Assembly (NCBI GenBank): GCA_002722435.1
Contig: PBLX01000048.1
Span: 20,553-84,552, forward strand
Source of the DNA: Legionellales bacterium
GTDB taxonomy: Bacteria > Pseudomonadota > Gammaproteobacteria > Comchoanobacterales > Comchoanobacteraceae
Length of the DNA: 64,000 nt
Reading direction: 5' to 3'
How positions within the stretch are numbered: the stretch's first letter is position 1; every line of letters starts with the position of its first letter. The notes beneath the pieces were generated by a model. The model saw only the letters and a list, made by a program, of their open reading frames with translations, searched no databases and was not told where the DNA came from. A program made the position numbers and the translations under genes. Positions 10,301 to 19,497 of this stretch are shown in pieces.

Positions 10301-10551
10301 TGGGTGGTTTTTCTAGAAAGCTTAAAAGAAGAAATCTAGCAAAGTCAAGAAAAGTTTTTATGAAACATTTCAAAAAGACTATGGAAAATTTTAAAAAACA
10401 AGTCATGTGCTCAATTTGCAGACGCCAACCCGAAGAGGGAGAGAAAATAGATGATTGGAGAATTAATCAACAGTCAAATAATATTGACTTGATTTGCTCT
10501 AGTTGCTATAATGAAGGAAAACACGAAGAGGTACCCAGTGGAAAAACTTGA
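10300..10551 (+). CDS. putative zinc-binding small protein
   Basis: CSICRRQ...LICSSC. Confidence 0.6.
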   Translation: MGGFSRKLKRRNLAKSRKVFMKHFKKTMENFKKQVMCSICRRQPEEGEKIDDWRINQQSNNIDLICSSCYNEGKHEEVPSGKT

Positions 10552-11578
10552 AGAAGCCATTTGTTTTGATGATGTGCTGCTTAAGCCAGCCAAAAGTTCA
10601 ATTAAATCTAGAGAAGAGATTAGCTTAAAAACCAGCTTAGGCAATATTCCTTTCGACTTACCTATAGTATCAAGTCCGATGGATACTGTGACTGAAAGTG
10701 CTATGGCAAACGCCATGTTAAAGTTTGGTGGCTTAGGGGTGGTACACAGATATAACAGTATCAAAGACCAGGCAGGCATTGTTTCAAGAATTACTGAGAA
10801 TCTGCTCATGGAGAATCATCACGCTAAAGATAAAGCAGCCGCGGCCATCGGCGCTTCTGGAGACTACATGGAAAGAGCACGCGCATTACACGCGTCAGGA
10901 ACACGTATTTTATGCGTCGATATTGCTCATGGCCACCACTCTCTTATGAAGTCTGCACTCAACAATCTAAAAGATGCTTTCGGCACATCAGTACACTTAA
11001 TGGCTGGAAATGTTGCAACCTTAGAAGCGTTTAACGACTTATCAGACTGGGGCGCAGACTCTATCAGAGTTGGCATCGGAGGCGGCTCAATCTGTTCTAC
11101 AAGGATTCAAACCGGACACGGAGTTCCAACTTTGCAAAGTATTTTCGATTGTGCTCAATCTGATCGTTCTGCTACACTAATTGCAGATGGAGGGATAAAG
11201 ACAGCTGGAGATATTGTAAAAGCCATCGCCGCAGGCGCAGAAATGGTTATGTTAGGATCAATGTTGGCTGGCACAAGCGAAACTCCTGGTCAAAAATTTG
11301 CTAGTGCTGAAGGGAAAGAATACAAAGTTTACCGAGGTATGGCATCACCCGAAGCACAAATTAGCTGGAGGGGAGAGACCCGCTCCCTGGAAGGGGTTTC
11401 GACAACTATACCATTCAAAGGCTCAGTAAATAAAATTTTATTAAACCTGAGGCAGAATATTAAATCGGGCTTGTCCTATACGGGGACCAAAAATATAAGA
11501 GATTTCCAACACCGAGCAAAATTTATTAGACAAACGGGAGCCTCTATGCTTGAGAGTAAGACTCATATTTTAAATTAA
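10511..11578 (+). CDS. IMP dehydrogenase / GMP reductase family, lacking CBS domains
   Basis: [67 protein letters not shown]. Confidence 0.93.
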   Translation: MKENTKRYPVEKLEEAICFDDVLLKPAKSSIKSREEISLKTSLGNIPFDLPIVSSPMDTVTESAMANAMLKFGGLGVVHRYNSIKDQAGIVSRITENLLMENHHAKDKAAAAIGASGDYMERARALHASGTRILCVDIAHGHHSLMKSALNNLKDAFGTSVHLMAGNVATLEAFNDLSDWGADSIRVGIGGGSICSTRIQTGHGVPTLQSIFDCAQSDRSATLIADGGIKTAGDIVKAIAAGAEMVMLGSMLAGTSETPGQKFASAEGKEYKVYRGMASPEAQISWRGETRSLEGVSTTIPFKGSVNKILLNLRQNIKSGLSYTGTKNIRDFQHRAKFIRQTGASMLESKTHILN

Positions 11579-11586
11579 AGAATAGT

Positions 11587-11904
11587 ATGAAAGATAATCT
11601 AGTAAATTTTGTTTTTAAATGTCACGAAAAACAATCCGCAGACTTGAAGATACGACTTCGTTTTGACGGCCTTCAGCAGACAGAATTTTTTTGCTCTCTT
11701 TTAGATTATTATTTAGACAGAGAGCCCCTTATGTTAGAGATAGTGGATAAAATAAAGGAGAAAAAAATGAGCCACAAAAAAATAAAAAAATCGAAAATTG
11801 ATACAGCAAAAGGAAAAACTTTGCTTGCAGATCTGGGAATATCAGATCAAGAAAGAGATTACATTTTTGATATGATTGAGTCAGAAGCGAGTACTGATGA
11901 ATAA
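11587..11904 (+). CDS. hypothetical protein
   Basis: Plus-strand ORF in operon. Confidence 0.65.
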   Translation: MKDNLVNFVFKCHEKQSADLKIRLRFDGLQQTEFFCSLLDYYLDREPLMLEIVDKIKEKKMSHKKIKKSKIDTAKGKTLLADLGISDQERDYIFDMIESEASTDE

Positions 11905-12118
11905 TAGCAAAAGAAGAAAGTGCTGTAACGAAGACGACTGCAGGTGCTGGATTGATTATCCAGAAGATGATAATTGTATCAACGTCGCCATTGAAAAACA
12001 TGGCCCAATGACACTTGAACAGGTAGCCAAAAGGCTGAAGGTATCACTAGTTAGAATTTCTCAAATTGAAAAGCAGGCTCTCGCAAAACTTTATAAGAGA
12101 ATAAAAACTGACTTTTAA
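11897..12118 (+). CDS. sigma70 region 4-like HTH protein
   Basis: MTLEQVAKRLKVSLVRISQIEKQALAKLYKRI resembles sigma region 4.2. Confidence 0.7.
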   Translation: MNNSKRRKCCNEDDCRCWIDYPEDDNCINVAIEKHGPMTLEQVAKRLKVSLVRISQIEKQALAKLYKRIKTDF

Positions 12119-12189
12119 CACAGCCAATAACTATTTATATTTGTAACAGATACCCATAATCACTATTCTGAAAAGGAGAACTATAAAAA

Positions 12190-12777
12190 ATGAGTGATAG
12201 CAGATTACTAAAAGAAAACACAATCAGAAGATTCATGAAACTTGCAAATGTTGAATCTTTAACAGATAACTTTATTTCTGAAATGAGTGTTTATAAAAAG
12301 CACGAAGAAGACGAAGTAAAGGAGAATTCTGAAGCTGAAGCTGAAGAGACCCTCGAAGAACAGGAAGAAGAGACCATCGAAGAACAGGAAGAAGAGGCCA
12401 TCGAAGAACAGGAAGAAGGTGACGACGACCTTGATCTTGAAGACGACCTCGACGACCCGGCCGAAGAGCCAATGATGGGAGATGAGGGCCCTGGCGCTGC
12501 AGATATTAGCCTCACAGAAGAAGAAGCTCAGTTGCTAATTGATCTTGGTGAGAGGCTAACCGCCGCCATGGCAAGCGACGATGACATGGGGGACATGGAC
12601 GACGACATGAGTGACATGGACGACGATATGGCCGGTATGGATGATGATCTCGAAGGCGCTGGTGAAGAAGATGATATGGCCGCAAAGAGCTATGACAATC
12701 CGGTGATGCAAGAAGATCTTGTACAAGAAGTTCTCAAGAGGGTTACAAAAAGAATACTTGCAAAGAAGAGCAAGTAA
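12190..12777 (+). CDS. acidic repeat protein, possible virion/internal protein
   Basis: SD AAAGGAG; acidic EEQEEE(T/A)IE and DDDM(x)DM repeats; basic C-terminus. Confidence 0.7.
   Translation: MSDSRLLKENTIRRFMKLANVESLTDNFISEMSVYKKHEEDEVKENSEAEAEETLEEQEEETIEEQEEEAIEEQEEGDDDLDLEDDLDDPAEEPMMGDEGPGAADISLTEEEAQLLIDLGERLTAAMASDDDMGDMDDDMSDMDDDMAGMDDDLEGAGEEDDMAAKSYDNPVMQEDLVQEVLKRVTKRILAKKSK
12353..12420 (+). repeat. in-gene 24-nt tandem repeat (about 3 copies)
   Basis: (gaagaacaggaagaagagaccatc)-like unit repeated. Confidence 0.75.
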
Positions 12778-12805
12778 GGTTTCCTAGTCTGCTATTAGGA
12801 TAAAC

Positions 12806-12832
12806 AAAACCCCGCTTACTGCGGGGTTTTTT
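12806..12832 (+). terminator. rho-independent terminator
   Basis: AAAACCCCGC-TTACT-GCGGGGTTTTTT. Confidence 0.92.
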
Positions 12833-12837
12833 ATTTG

Positions 12838-12866
12838 TTGACTATTTCTAAAAAATTTGCTATAAT
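12838..12866 (+). promoter_or_regulatory. sigma70-like promoter
   Basis: TTGACT, 17 nt, TATAAT upstream of the ClpP-like gene. Confidence 0.7.
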
Positions 12867-12894
12867 ATGATAAACTAAGCGAAAAGGGAAAAGT

Positions 12895-13572
12895 ATGCCA
12901 AAATCTCAAGAAAAAAAAGAAAAGAAAAAGGGCAAGTCTTCAAAAAAGAAAGAAGATCAAAAACTAGTAATAGTTAACAATATCCAGGCGCCAAGCTCCC
13001 AAGATCCAGAGCTAAGAACTATAAACTTGTACGGGGATATAACTGAAAAAAAGGGTTCCGATACAGTCGGCGCTCTATTGTTTTTAGAGAACACTGCCCA
13101 TACGATTGGCAGAAGAGACTCAAAAGACCCAGATAGTGAGGAAGTTGTAATATCGCGCCCAATATCATTAATGGTATCAACATACGGCGGCTCAGCATCA
13201 GAAATGTTTTCTATTTTGGACGTCATGGACATGGTGAAGAAAAATACATGTGACATTCACACTTATGGAATAGGAAAAGTGATGTCAGCCGGGGTACCAG
13301 TCCTGGCTGCCGGGACAAAAGGTCATCGAAGAGTCGGCAAAAACTGCAGGATTATGTTACACAGCGTCATGTCAGGCACCGGTGGAACGATACTTTCGAT
13401 GGAAAATGAATTAGAGGAGATAAAATGGGTGCAAGAAAGGTATATACAGTGTCTTTCCTCATACACAAAATTAACTCCGTCTAAAATTAAAAAGATGTTA
13501 AAAACACAAAAAGATGTGTACATCTCTGCAGAAGAAGCAATTAAAATGGGAATTGCTGATGAAATTATCTAA
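12895..13572 (+). CDS. ClpP-like serine protease (possible prohead protease)
   Basis: YGG-SASEM, GKVMSAGVPVLAAGTKGHR (Ser), IMLHSVMSGTGG (His). Confidence 0.88.
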   Translation: MPKSQEKKEKKKGKSSKKKEDQKLVIVNNIQAPSSQDPELRTINLYGDITEKKGSDTVGALLFLENTAHTIGRRDSKDPDSEEVVISRPISLMVSTYGGSASEMFSILDVMDMVKKNTCDIHTYGIGKVMSAGVPVLAAGTKGHRRVGKNCRIMLHSVMSGTGGTILSMENELEEIKWVQERYIQCLSSYTKLTPSKIKKMLKTQKDVYISAEEAIKMGIADEII

Positions 13573-13592
13573 TTAAGAAAGGAGAATGTACT

Positions 13593-15299
13593 ATGTCTTG
13601 GCATGAAGAATTTTTATCTAAAAACGTGAAAAAAAATAAAGCTATTTCCGAAATGAAAGATTTATTTCAACTTTTTGAGGAGGTTTACGAATCTCTCTCT
13701 CCTTCTATTCTTGGAACAAGCTCATCACAAAACTCTTTAGAAGAAGATGATTACAAAATTTTAGATGAAATGATCCTTTCCGGAATTAGCAATCTAATAA
13801 CTGAAAGCAGTATTCAAGAAAAAGTCACAAAAAAACAGAGAAAAGAAGCAGAAAAGTTTATATTGTCTCTACCCTCTTTTGTGCCAACAGAAGCATGGGG
13901 AGATCCAACAACTGCAGATAGAAAGACTATAAATAGAATTTTTGCTGTCATGGGCGGAGGCCGCTCAGTGCAAAAAAAATTAGAATTTTTACAAAGGATT
14001 ACATCTCCGACAAGCAAAATAGAATCACCACGTAGAGTCATCGCGTCTCTGTTGATTCTGGAAGCTCTGTCTGCTTTGATCTATTCATTTAATGAAGCTT
14101 CAGCTGGCTTTGTCTTTGAAGGGTGGCTAGCAGCACTCTTGCAGGGTAGGCAAGAGGCAGAAAGATCCGATAAAGGAAACCTTCCAATTCAAGATTTGAT
14201 CGCATTTTCAGAATTGAAGGACGACTCTGGACAAGTGCCCGTGAGTCTCAAGCTATTAAGCCCAGATACACACGTTGAGGGCAGCTTCACCAACTTGATA
14301 GATGCTCTCTTTGACGATTATGCTGATAAAGGCGGCGCAGTAAATTATGTTGTCGCTAGAAAGAATAGCAGCGCAAAAAAAGGCGGAAAGGTAACTGTAG
14401 ATTCAATTTCCATAGAATCTTTTGACATAAATCAAAGAAATTTTATTGATTTATTCACCCTCACCTCTGGCAAAATAATTGATAAGAAAACAAGAGAGAA
14501 GTCCGCAAAGCAAAAGAAACACGGCTTAAGTCAATTTACTTTTAAATCAGAATTCAGGGACAGAATTTTAGCTAGCTTTCCTGAATTAGTTGGCAGAGTC
14601 GAGAGGGGATTTACAACGGGTAAGGACCTGAAAGTTTTAGACTCTTCGGATGATATAGCAATTTTAAAAGCGCACCTCGACGATCCAACAATGCTTTATA
14701 CACTGTTGCAACACTGCGCCGGCTACACTGGAAAAATTAGAAATCCGTTGTTTCAAGACCAAGAGGACCCAGAACAGGAGCAACCCGCCACAGACTCTTC
14801 TTCGCCTCAAGAAGATGATAATCAAGTTTCCGACGCTACCACGCCGGCCAAGAAAAAGCGCGGCATGGACTATGATGCTATGTTTGCAGAACTCGGTGAC
14901 CTGATGCCACCTAAGAAAGGTCAGGTTTCGGAAAGGCAAAAGTCTGAAGGCGCCACAGGATGGACGATATCCACAAAGCAGGTTGAATTTCTGTCAAGCA
15001 GGGGAGTTATTGAATTACAACAATTGGGCACACTACCGGCAAGCAGAGAACAAATCATCGACGTTGCAGTGATGCATATGGATACCGTCAGAGAAAAGTT
15101 TCAAGTTTTATTCAAGGCGTTTTCGGAACTGACGGAGGATATTAATAAATATGTTACTTTTCCATCACGCGGCGCCGCAATGAATGCGGGCCAGAGAGCA
15201 ATCGGCCACACAGAAACAATTCAAGACCAGATGAAAGAAAACATTACCGCCGACACTTCAGCACCAGATTCAGATTTTATTTCTTCGGACGAGATATAG
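13593..15299 (+). CDS. hypothetical protein, possible virion protein
   Basis: 568-aa ORF with SD; N-terminus MSWHEEFLSKN. Confidence 0.75.
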   Translation: MSWHEEFLSKNVKKNKAISEMKDLFQLFEEVYESLSPSILGTSSSQNSLEEDDYKILDEMILSGISNLITESSIQEKVTKKQRKEAEKFILSLPSFVPTEAWGDPTTADRKTINRIFAVMGGGRSVQKKLEFLQRITSPTSKIESPRRVIASLLILEALSALIYSFNEASAGFVFEGWLAALLQGRQEAERSDKGNLPIQDLIAFSELKDDSGQVPVSLKLLSPDTHVEGSFTNLIDALFDDYADKGGAVNYVVARKNSSAKKGGKVTVDSISIESFDINQRNFIDLFTLTSGKIIDKKTREKSAKQKKHGLSQFTFKSEFRDRILASFPELVGRVERGFTTGKDLKVLDSSDDIAILKAHLDDPTMLYTLLQHCAGYTGKIRNPLFQDQEDPEQEQPATDSSSPQEDDNQVSDATTPAKKKRGMDYDAMFAELGDLMPPKKGQVSERQKSEGATGWTISTKQVEFLSSRGVIELQQLGTLPASREQIIDVAVMHMDTVREKFQVLFKAFSELTEDINKYVTFPSRGAAMNAGQRAIGHTETIQDQMKENITADTSAPDSDFISSDEI

Positions 15300-15300
15300 C

Positions 15301-15777
15301 ATGAAGAGAATAATGTCTAATTGGGAAAATTTTCTAAATGAAAGTTTTTCTCCTAGGAAGCCCTTTTTTAAAGAAACCAGGCAACAAAAGGTAGGAAGTA
15401 AGCTCTTCGACCATATGAAAAGCCTTCTGCCAAGGATACACTTATCTACGACTCTCCAGTCTTTTGATAACTACCCCACCTCCAAGCAAGTTGCAGAGAG
15501 CGAAAAAGCTAATGCTGTTACACTAGCATCCTTTTACGATGCTAATATAAAGAAGTCAGAAATTGAAAGTCACCTAGAAAATTTTGCATCGGCATCGGAT
15601 GTAAAATTAGTCCCACAGTTCGTAGAAAATAAGCAGTTAAACAATCTCGCTAATTCATGGCAAATTCCTCAATCTAGAGAAGAAAATTCCTTAGTCGTAA
15701 TTTGGGTGATCAAGCCCATCGAGACCGAATTCGATATTCAACAAGGCGAAATAGACGACTCAAAAGCCTCAGAATAA
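15301..15777 (+). CDS. hypothetical protein with T4 CTS-like N-terminus
   Basis: MKRIMSNWENFLNESFSPRK; immediately follows upstream gene. Confidence 0.7.
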   Translation: MKRIMSNWENFLNESFSPRKPFFKETRQQKVGSKLFDHMKSLLPRIHLSTTLQSFDNYPTSKQVAESEKANAVTLASFYDANIKKSEIESHLENFASASDVKLVPQFVENKQLNNLANSWQIPQSREENSLVVIWVIKPIETEFDIQQGEIDDSKASE

Positions 15778-15788
15778 TAAAAATATAC

Positions 15789-15816
15789 TTTACATTTTAA
15801 GATATCATGGTATAAT
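15789..15816 (+). promoter_or_regulatory. sigma70-like promoter
   Basis: TTTACA, 16 nt, TATAAT upstream of groEL. Confidence 0.6.
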
Positions 15817-15844
15817 ATACGTGTACTTTTGAAAGGAAATTATT

Positions 15845-17413
15845 ATGAAAACGCACCTAGACCACGGCCCTGCCCTCCGCCGTAAATTAATAGAGGGAGT
15901 AAACGTCTTAGCAAACTATGTTGCAACCACACTGGGACCCAAGGGGCAAAACGTTTTAATACATAAATCAGGAAATACTCCCTTTGTGACCAAAGATGGT
16001 GTCACAGTCGCGCAAAATATATCTTTTGAAGATCCGCACATGAATGCTGGTGCACAGATTGTAAAACAGGTGTCAGCGATGACAAACTCTGAAGCCGGAG
16101 ACGGGACAACCACAAGCACAGTCCTAGCGCGAGAATTGCTCGTGCAGGCTAATAAACATATAGAGTCAGGCATCTCCCCCATCGAGATTAAGCGCGGTCT
16201 AGAAAACTGTATGCAGGACGTGATGATGTTTATTTCGGACAATTCTAAGCCGATTTCTTCCAAGGAGGATGTTATGAATATAGCAACAATTTCAGCTAAT
16301 AACGACAGATCAATAGGTGAACTCGTATCTACTGCGGTAGACAAGGTAGGGAAAAATGGTTCCATCACTATCGAAGAGGCCCGTTCACAAGAAACTAGCT
16401 TGGAGTTGGTCGAAGGGTTCAGATTTGATGGAGGCTATGTCGCAACTGCATTTGTAACAGACGAGAGAAGAAATGTTTGTCGTTTTGACGGGCCTATTTT
16501 TCTTATCACGGACGAAAAGATAGATCAAGTAAATCAAATACTTCCTGCCTTAGAGATCGCCGCCCGGGAAAGCCGGCCTCTTGTTATCGTAGCTGAAGAA
16601 GTTGCCGGTCAAGCTTTGGCGGCACTAATTATGAATACTGTCAGAGGCTCAATGAAGGTGGCTGCGGTTAAACCGCCTTGTTACGGTGAAGAACGGCGCG
16701 CCATATTGAGTGATCTGGCAATTTCTACGGGGGCTAAATTTTTTCAAAGATCTATGGGAGACAAAATCACCGAAGTTGCCTTGACAGATTTCGGTAAAGC
16801 TGCTACGATCGAGATCGGTAAAAATTTGACTACTGTTGTAGACGGAGATGGGAATTTTGAAAAAATTGAAGAAACAATTGACAAACTCAAAAACGAAATT
16901 AGAGAAATTGATGACTTACATGTGGCACAACGACTCCAGGATCGTATTACTCGCCTCTCTTCTGGGGTTGCTATTATCCGTGTCGGTGCTTCTTCTGAAG
17001 TAGAGATGATAGAGAAGAAGCATAGGATCGAAGACGCCCTAGAAGCAGTGCGCTCTGCCCAGTCCGAGGGTGTCGTTCCTGGCGGCGGTGTCATGTTCTT
17101 GAAAGCTTCACAAATTTTATCTCCTAATTTTGAAAACGAAGAGCAGGCTTCAGCCTTGAATATCTTCAAGCGTGCTCTTGAAGCGCCCTTCAGAACAATG
17201 GCAACAAACTCTGGAATGTCACCAGATGTGACTATGTGGATGATAAAAGACAAAGAACTTGAAACTGGTATAGATTTTTACTCCGGCTCCAGTAAAAACT
17301 TAATTCAATCTGGGATTATAGACCCTGCTAAGGTAACTAGATGCGCACTTAAGAACGCGGTCTCCGTCGCCGGCACTCTTTTATTGACAAACCATAGTAT
17401 TGTTGATTCATAA
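15845..17413 (+). CDS. groEL: Chaperonin GroEL
   Basis: ATTLGPKGQNVLI, VTKDGVTVAQ, NSEAGDGTTTSTVLAREL, GVVPGGGV; no GGM-rich tail. Confidence 0.97.
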   Translation: MKTHLDHGPALRRKLIEGVNVLANYVATTLGPKGQNVLIHKSGNTPFVTKDGVTVAQNISFEDPHMNAGAQIVKQVSAMTNSEAGDGTTTSTVLARELLVQANKHIESGISPIEIKRGLENCMQDVMMFISDNSKPISSKEDVMNIATISANNDRSIGELVSTAVDKVGKNGSITIEEARSQETSLELVEGFRFDGGYVATAFVTDERRNVCRFDGPIFLITDEKIDQVNQILPALEIAARESRPLVIVAEEVAGQALAALIMNTVRGSMKVAAVKPPCYGEERRAILSDLAISTGAKFFQRSMGDKITEVALTDFGKAATIEIGKNLTTVVDGDGNFEKIEETIDKLKNEIREIDDLHVAQRLQDRITRLSSGVAIIRVGASSEVEMIEKKHRIEDALEAVRSAQSEGVVPGGGVMFLKASQILSPNFENEEQASALNIFKRALEAPFRTMATNSGMSPDVTMWMIKDKELETGIDFYSGSSKNLIQSGIIDPAKVTRCALKNAVSVAGTLLLTNHSIVDS

Positions 17414-17443
17414 GAAACTATTTAGTTTCGGAGGGATTTTTTC

Positions 17444-17713
17444 ATGTCGGAGAATCAAGACCACGTATTAGAATTAACATCTAAAATAGATAAAGTTTGT
17501 AACGGCATTGATGTATTGCAGGGCAAACAGGAAGAGATGTCTGAAGACATCGCAAAAATAAAAGAGGCAGTCTATAACCCCGACCAGGGATTATATGCAA
17601 GACTTAGAGAGTTAGAGTCCTGGAAACATACATCATCAAGAATGATTTGGACCCTCTTCACAACTGTTGTAGGTCTCATTGGTGCCTTTGTACTAAAGAG
17701 TGTAGGATCGTAA
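17444..17713 (+). CDS. coiled-coil plus C-terminal TM protein (holin-like?)
   Basis: YNPDQGLYARLRELESWKHTSSRMIWTLFTTVVGLIGAFVLKSV. Confidence 0.65.
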   Translation: MSENQDHVLELTSKIDKVCNGIDVLQGKQEEMSEDIAKIKEAVYNPDQGLYARLRELESWKHTSSRMIWTLFTTVVGLIGAFVLKSVGS

Positions 17714-18001
17714 ATGTTAGTAGAATTAAAAAAGCTGAATATTATAAACGAAGGATACAAGAGAAATATTTCGTTAGACCGAGTGTATGTTAACTCAGAT
17801 CATGTAGTAAGTATTACAGACTATAGGGGTGTGAAGGATTTTTTGTTATCTGAAGATAATCATAACTATTCTGGCAACAGCTTCTCTCTCTTAAAAATTT
17901 CTAATTTTAATAAATTGGAAGAAATAATTATTCTTGGATCTGCAGAAGAAATTTTTAATAAGCTAAATTCACAATCAAAGAGTAAGATATTAAATGGATG
18001 A
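17714..18001 (+). CDS. hypothetical protein
   Basis: ORF in operon. Confidence 0.6.
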   Translation: MLVELKKLNIINEGYKRNISLDRVYVNSDHVVSITDYRGVKDFLLSEDNHNYSGNSFSLLKISNFNKLEEIIILGSAEEIFNKLNSQSKSKILNG

Positions 18002-18242
18002 GAGATATATAATTATTGGCCGCTCTAGTTGTCCATTTTGTATAATGGCACAAGATGTACTTGTAGCCAAAGGGGGGCAGTATATTTTTCTTGATTATGA
18101 AGAAGACAGGCAGATTCTAGAGGAATATAAAGTGTTTCACAATCAGGAGACCGTACCAATTGTGCTTTCAAATAATTTGAAAACTGGAATGGTTAAACAA
18201 GTTGGGGGGTACACCGATCTGCTGGAGCATATAGGTGTCTAA
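17994..18242 (+). CDS. Glutaredoxin
   Basis: IIGRSSCPFCIMAQDVL...ETVPIVL...VGGYTDLLEHI. Confidence 0.88.
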   Translation: MDERYIIIGRSSCPFCIMAQDVLVAKGGQYIFLDYEEDRQILEEYKVFHNQETVPIVLSNNLKTGMVKQVGGYTDLLEHIGV

Positions 18243-18576
18243 TAAAGGTAAAAAAACACCCGTAAAAGTATCTGTGATACAAGTCATATATGACGCTACT
18301 TTGCCTATTTATTATAGGCTGAATGCACTAACAGAAGACGTCATGTCAGGTGCTTACCCACTTTCCTTGGCAGAAAAATCATTACTACTTGAACACACAT
18401 CTCACGCCATTTCTTTAAAATTTTTATTTGAGGATATACTTGAGGAGGCTAGTAGCGAAAAATTACAAGTTGTGTATTTAGATAGTAGTGAGTTCAAGAA
18501 TATCTTATACATGTCAAAAACCGTAGAAAGATCCAACAGGGTTATATTCAACAATACGGGAATTTGGAGTCACTAA
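18235..18576 (+). CDS. hypothetical protein
   Basis: GTG-start ORF overlapping upstream stop. Confidence 0.6.
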   Translation: MSNKGKKTPVKVSVIQVIYDATLPIYYRLNALTEDVMSGAYPLSLAEKSLLLEHTSHAISLKFLFEDILEEASSEKLQVVYLDSSEFKNILYMSKTVERSNRVIFNNTGIWSH

Positions 18577-18580
18577 AAAA

Positions 18581-18916
18581 GTGATATATCTAGGGATATT
18601 GCTATTTTTTGTGGGTCAGACTCTAGGATGGTTTCAATTAAATTCTCAGTCTATTTCAGAATACTGGAAAGATAAGGCGATCCTCTCAGCAATAGTGATG
18701 GGCGTTCCTACGTCGGTTATGTTTTGGTATGGCTGGAAGTTTATTGTTGAAGCAACAGATTCGGCTTGGTCAGCTAGATTTTTAGCTTCTTGCACGGGTC
18801 TTATAATTTTTCCAATTCTAACATGGTATCTTTTAGGTGAAACTATGTTTACCCCAAAGACATTAATATGTCTAGCCCTTACGATTATTATTATGATAAT
18901 TCAAATTTTTTATTGA
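18581..18916 (+). CDS. membrane protein (DMT-like, about 4 TM)
   Basis: Hydrophobic segments throughout; GTG start. Confidence 0.65.
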   Translation: MIYLGILLFFVGQTLGWFQLNSQSISEYWKDKAILSAIVMGVPTSVMFWYGWKFIVEATDSAWSARFLASCTGLIIFPILTWYLLGETMFTPKTLICLALTIIIMIIQIFY

Positions 18917-18940
18917 CATTAAAAAAATCGTGTTTATATT
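18913..18940 (+). promoter_or_regulatory. sigma70-like promoter
   Basis: TTGACA, 16 nt, TATATT upstream of hsp20. Confidence 0.55.
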
Positions 18941-19013
18941 AATACTGTAGCTAGGCTGCCGAAAGGAGCTTGGTTACAAAATATGTAACTTGCTTAAAAA
19001 GGAGGAATATAAA

Positions 19014-19439
19014 ATGAATGCAATTACAATCCACCGCCCAGGACTTTTAGGGCACAATGTTATTAACGAGGTCTTTGATAATTTCTTTAATGATTTTCCA
19101 ATGCATCTCAAAGCTTCTACGCAGGGCTATCCCGTTGCCGACATTTATCGAGATGATGATGGCTCTACTGTGTTGGAATTCGCCTTGGCCGGCTTTAAGA
19201 AGAAAGAGCTAGCTATTGACATTCAACCTGATAAGAAGTCGATCACAATCTCTGGCAAAGCCAGTGAGGAGAATTCTAAAAGGCAAAGGATTGCCCGAAG
19301 AAATTTTACTAGAACTTATGTTAATTACGATAATAATTTAGATTTGTCGCAAGCACAAGCAAATTTTGAAAATGGATTGCTGTCAGTCCGCGTCCCCCCG
19401 CGTCCTGAGGCCAAGCCTGTATCAATCCAAATCAATTAA
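19014..19439 (+). CDS. Hsp20 small heat-shock protein
   Basis: Alpha-crystallin domain YPVADIYRDDDGSTVLEFALAGFKKKEL...ENGLLSVRVP; SD AAGGAGG. Confidence 0.92.
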   Translation: MNAITIHRPGLLGHNVINEVFDNFFNDFPMHLKASTQGYPVADIYRDDDGSTVLEFALAGFKKKELAIDIQPDKKSITISGKASEENSKRQRIARRNFTRTYVNYDNNLDLSQAQANFENGLLSVRVPPRPEAKPVSIQIN

Positions 19440-19497
19440 TTATTAAACCCTTAACCTCCGCCTTTACTATTTACTATAAAAAGGTTATAATCTTAAT

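Noticed and set aside
12272-12515. Minus-strand Leu/Arg- and Ser-rich ORFs opposite the acidic repeat gene
   Set aside because: Direct by-product of GAA/GAG-rich tandem repeats on the plus strand.
18941-19013. RNA thermometer in the hsp20 leader
   Set aside because: A weak wobble-rich stem can be drawn (TAGGCT/AGCTTG) but it does not clearly sequester the proximal AAGGAGG; insufficient evidence.
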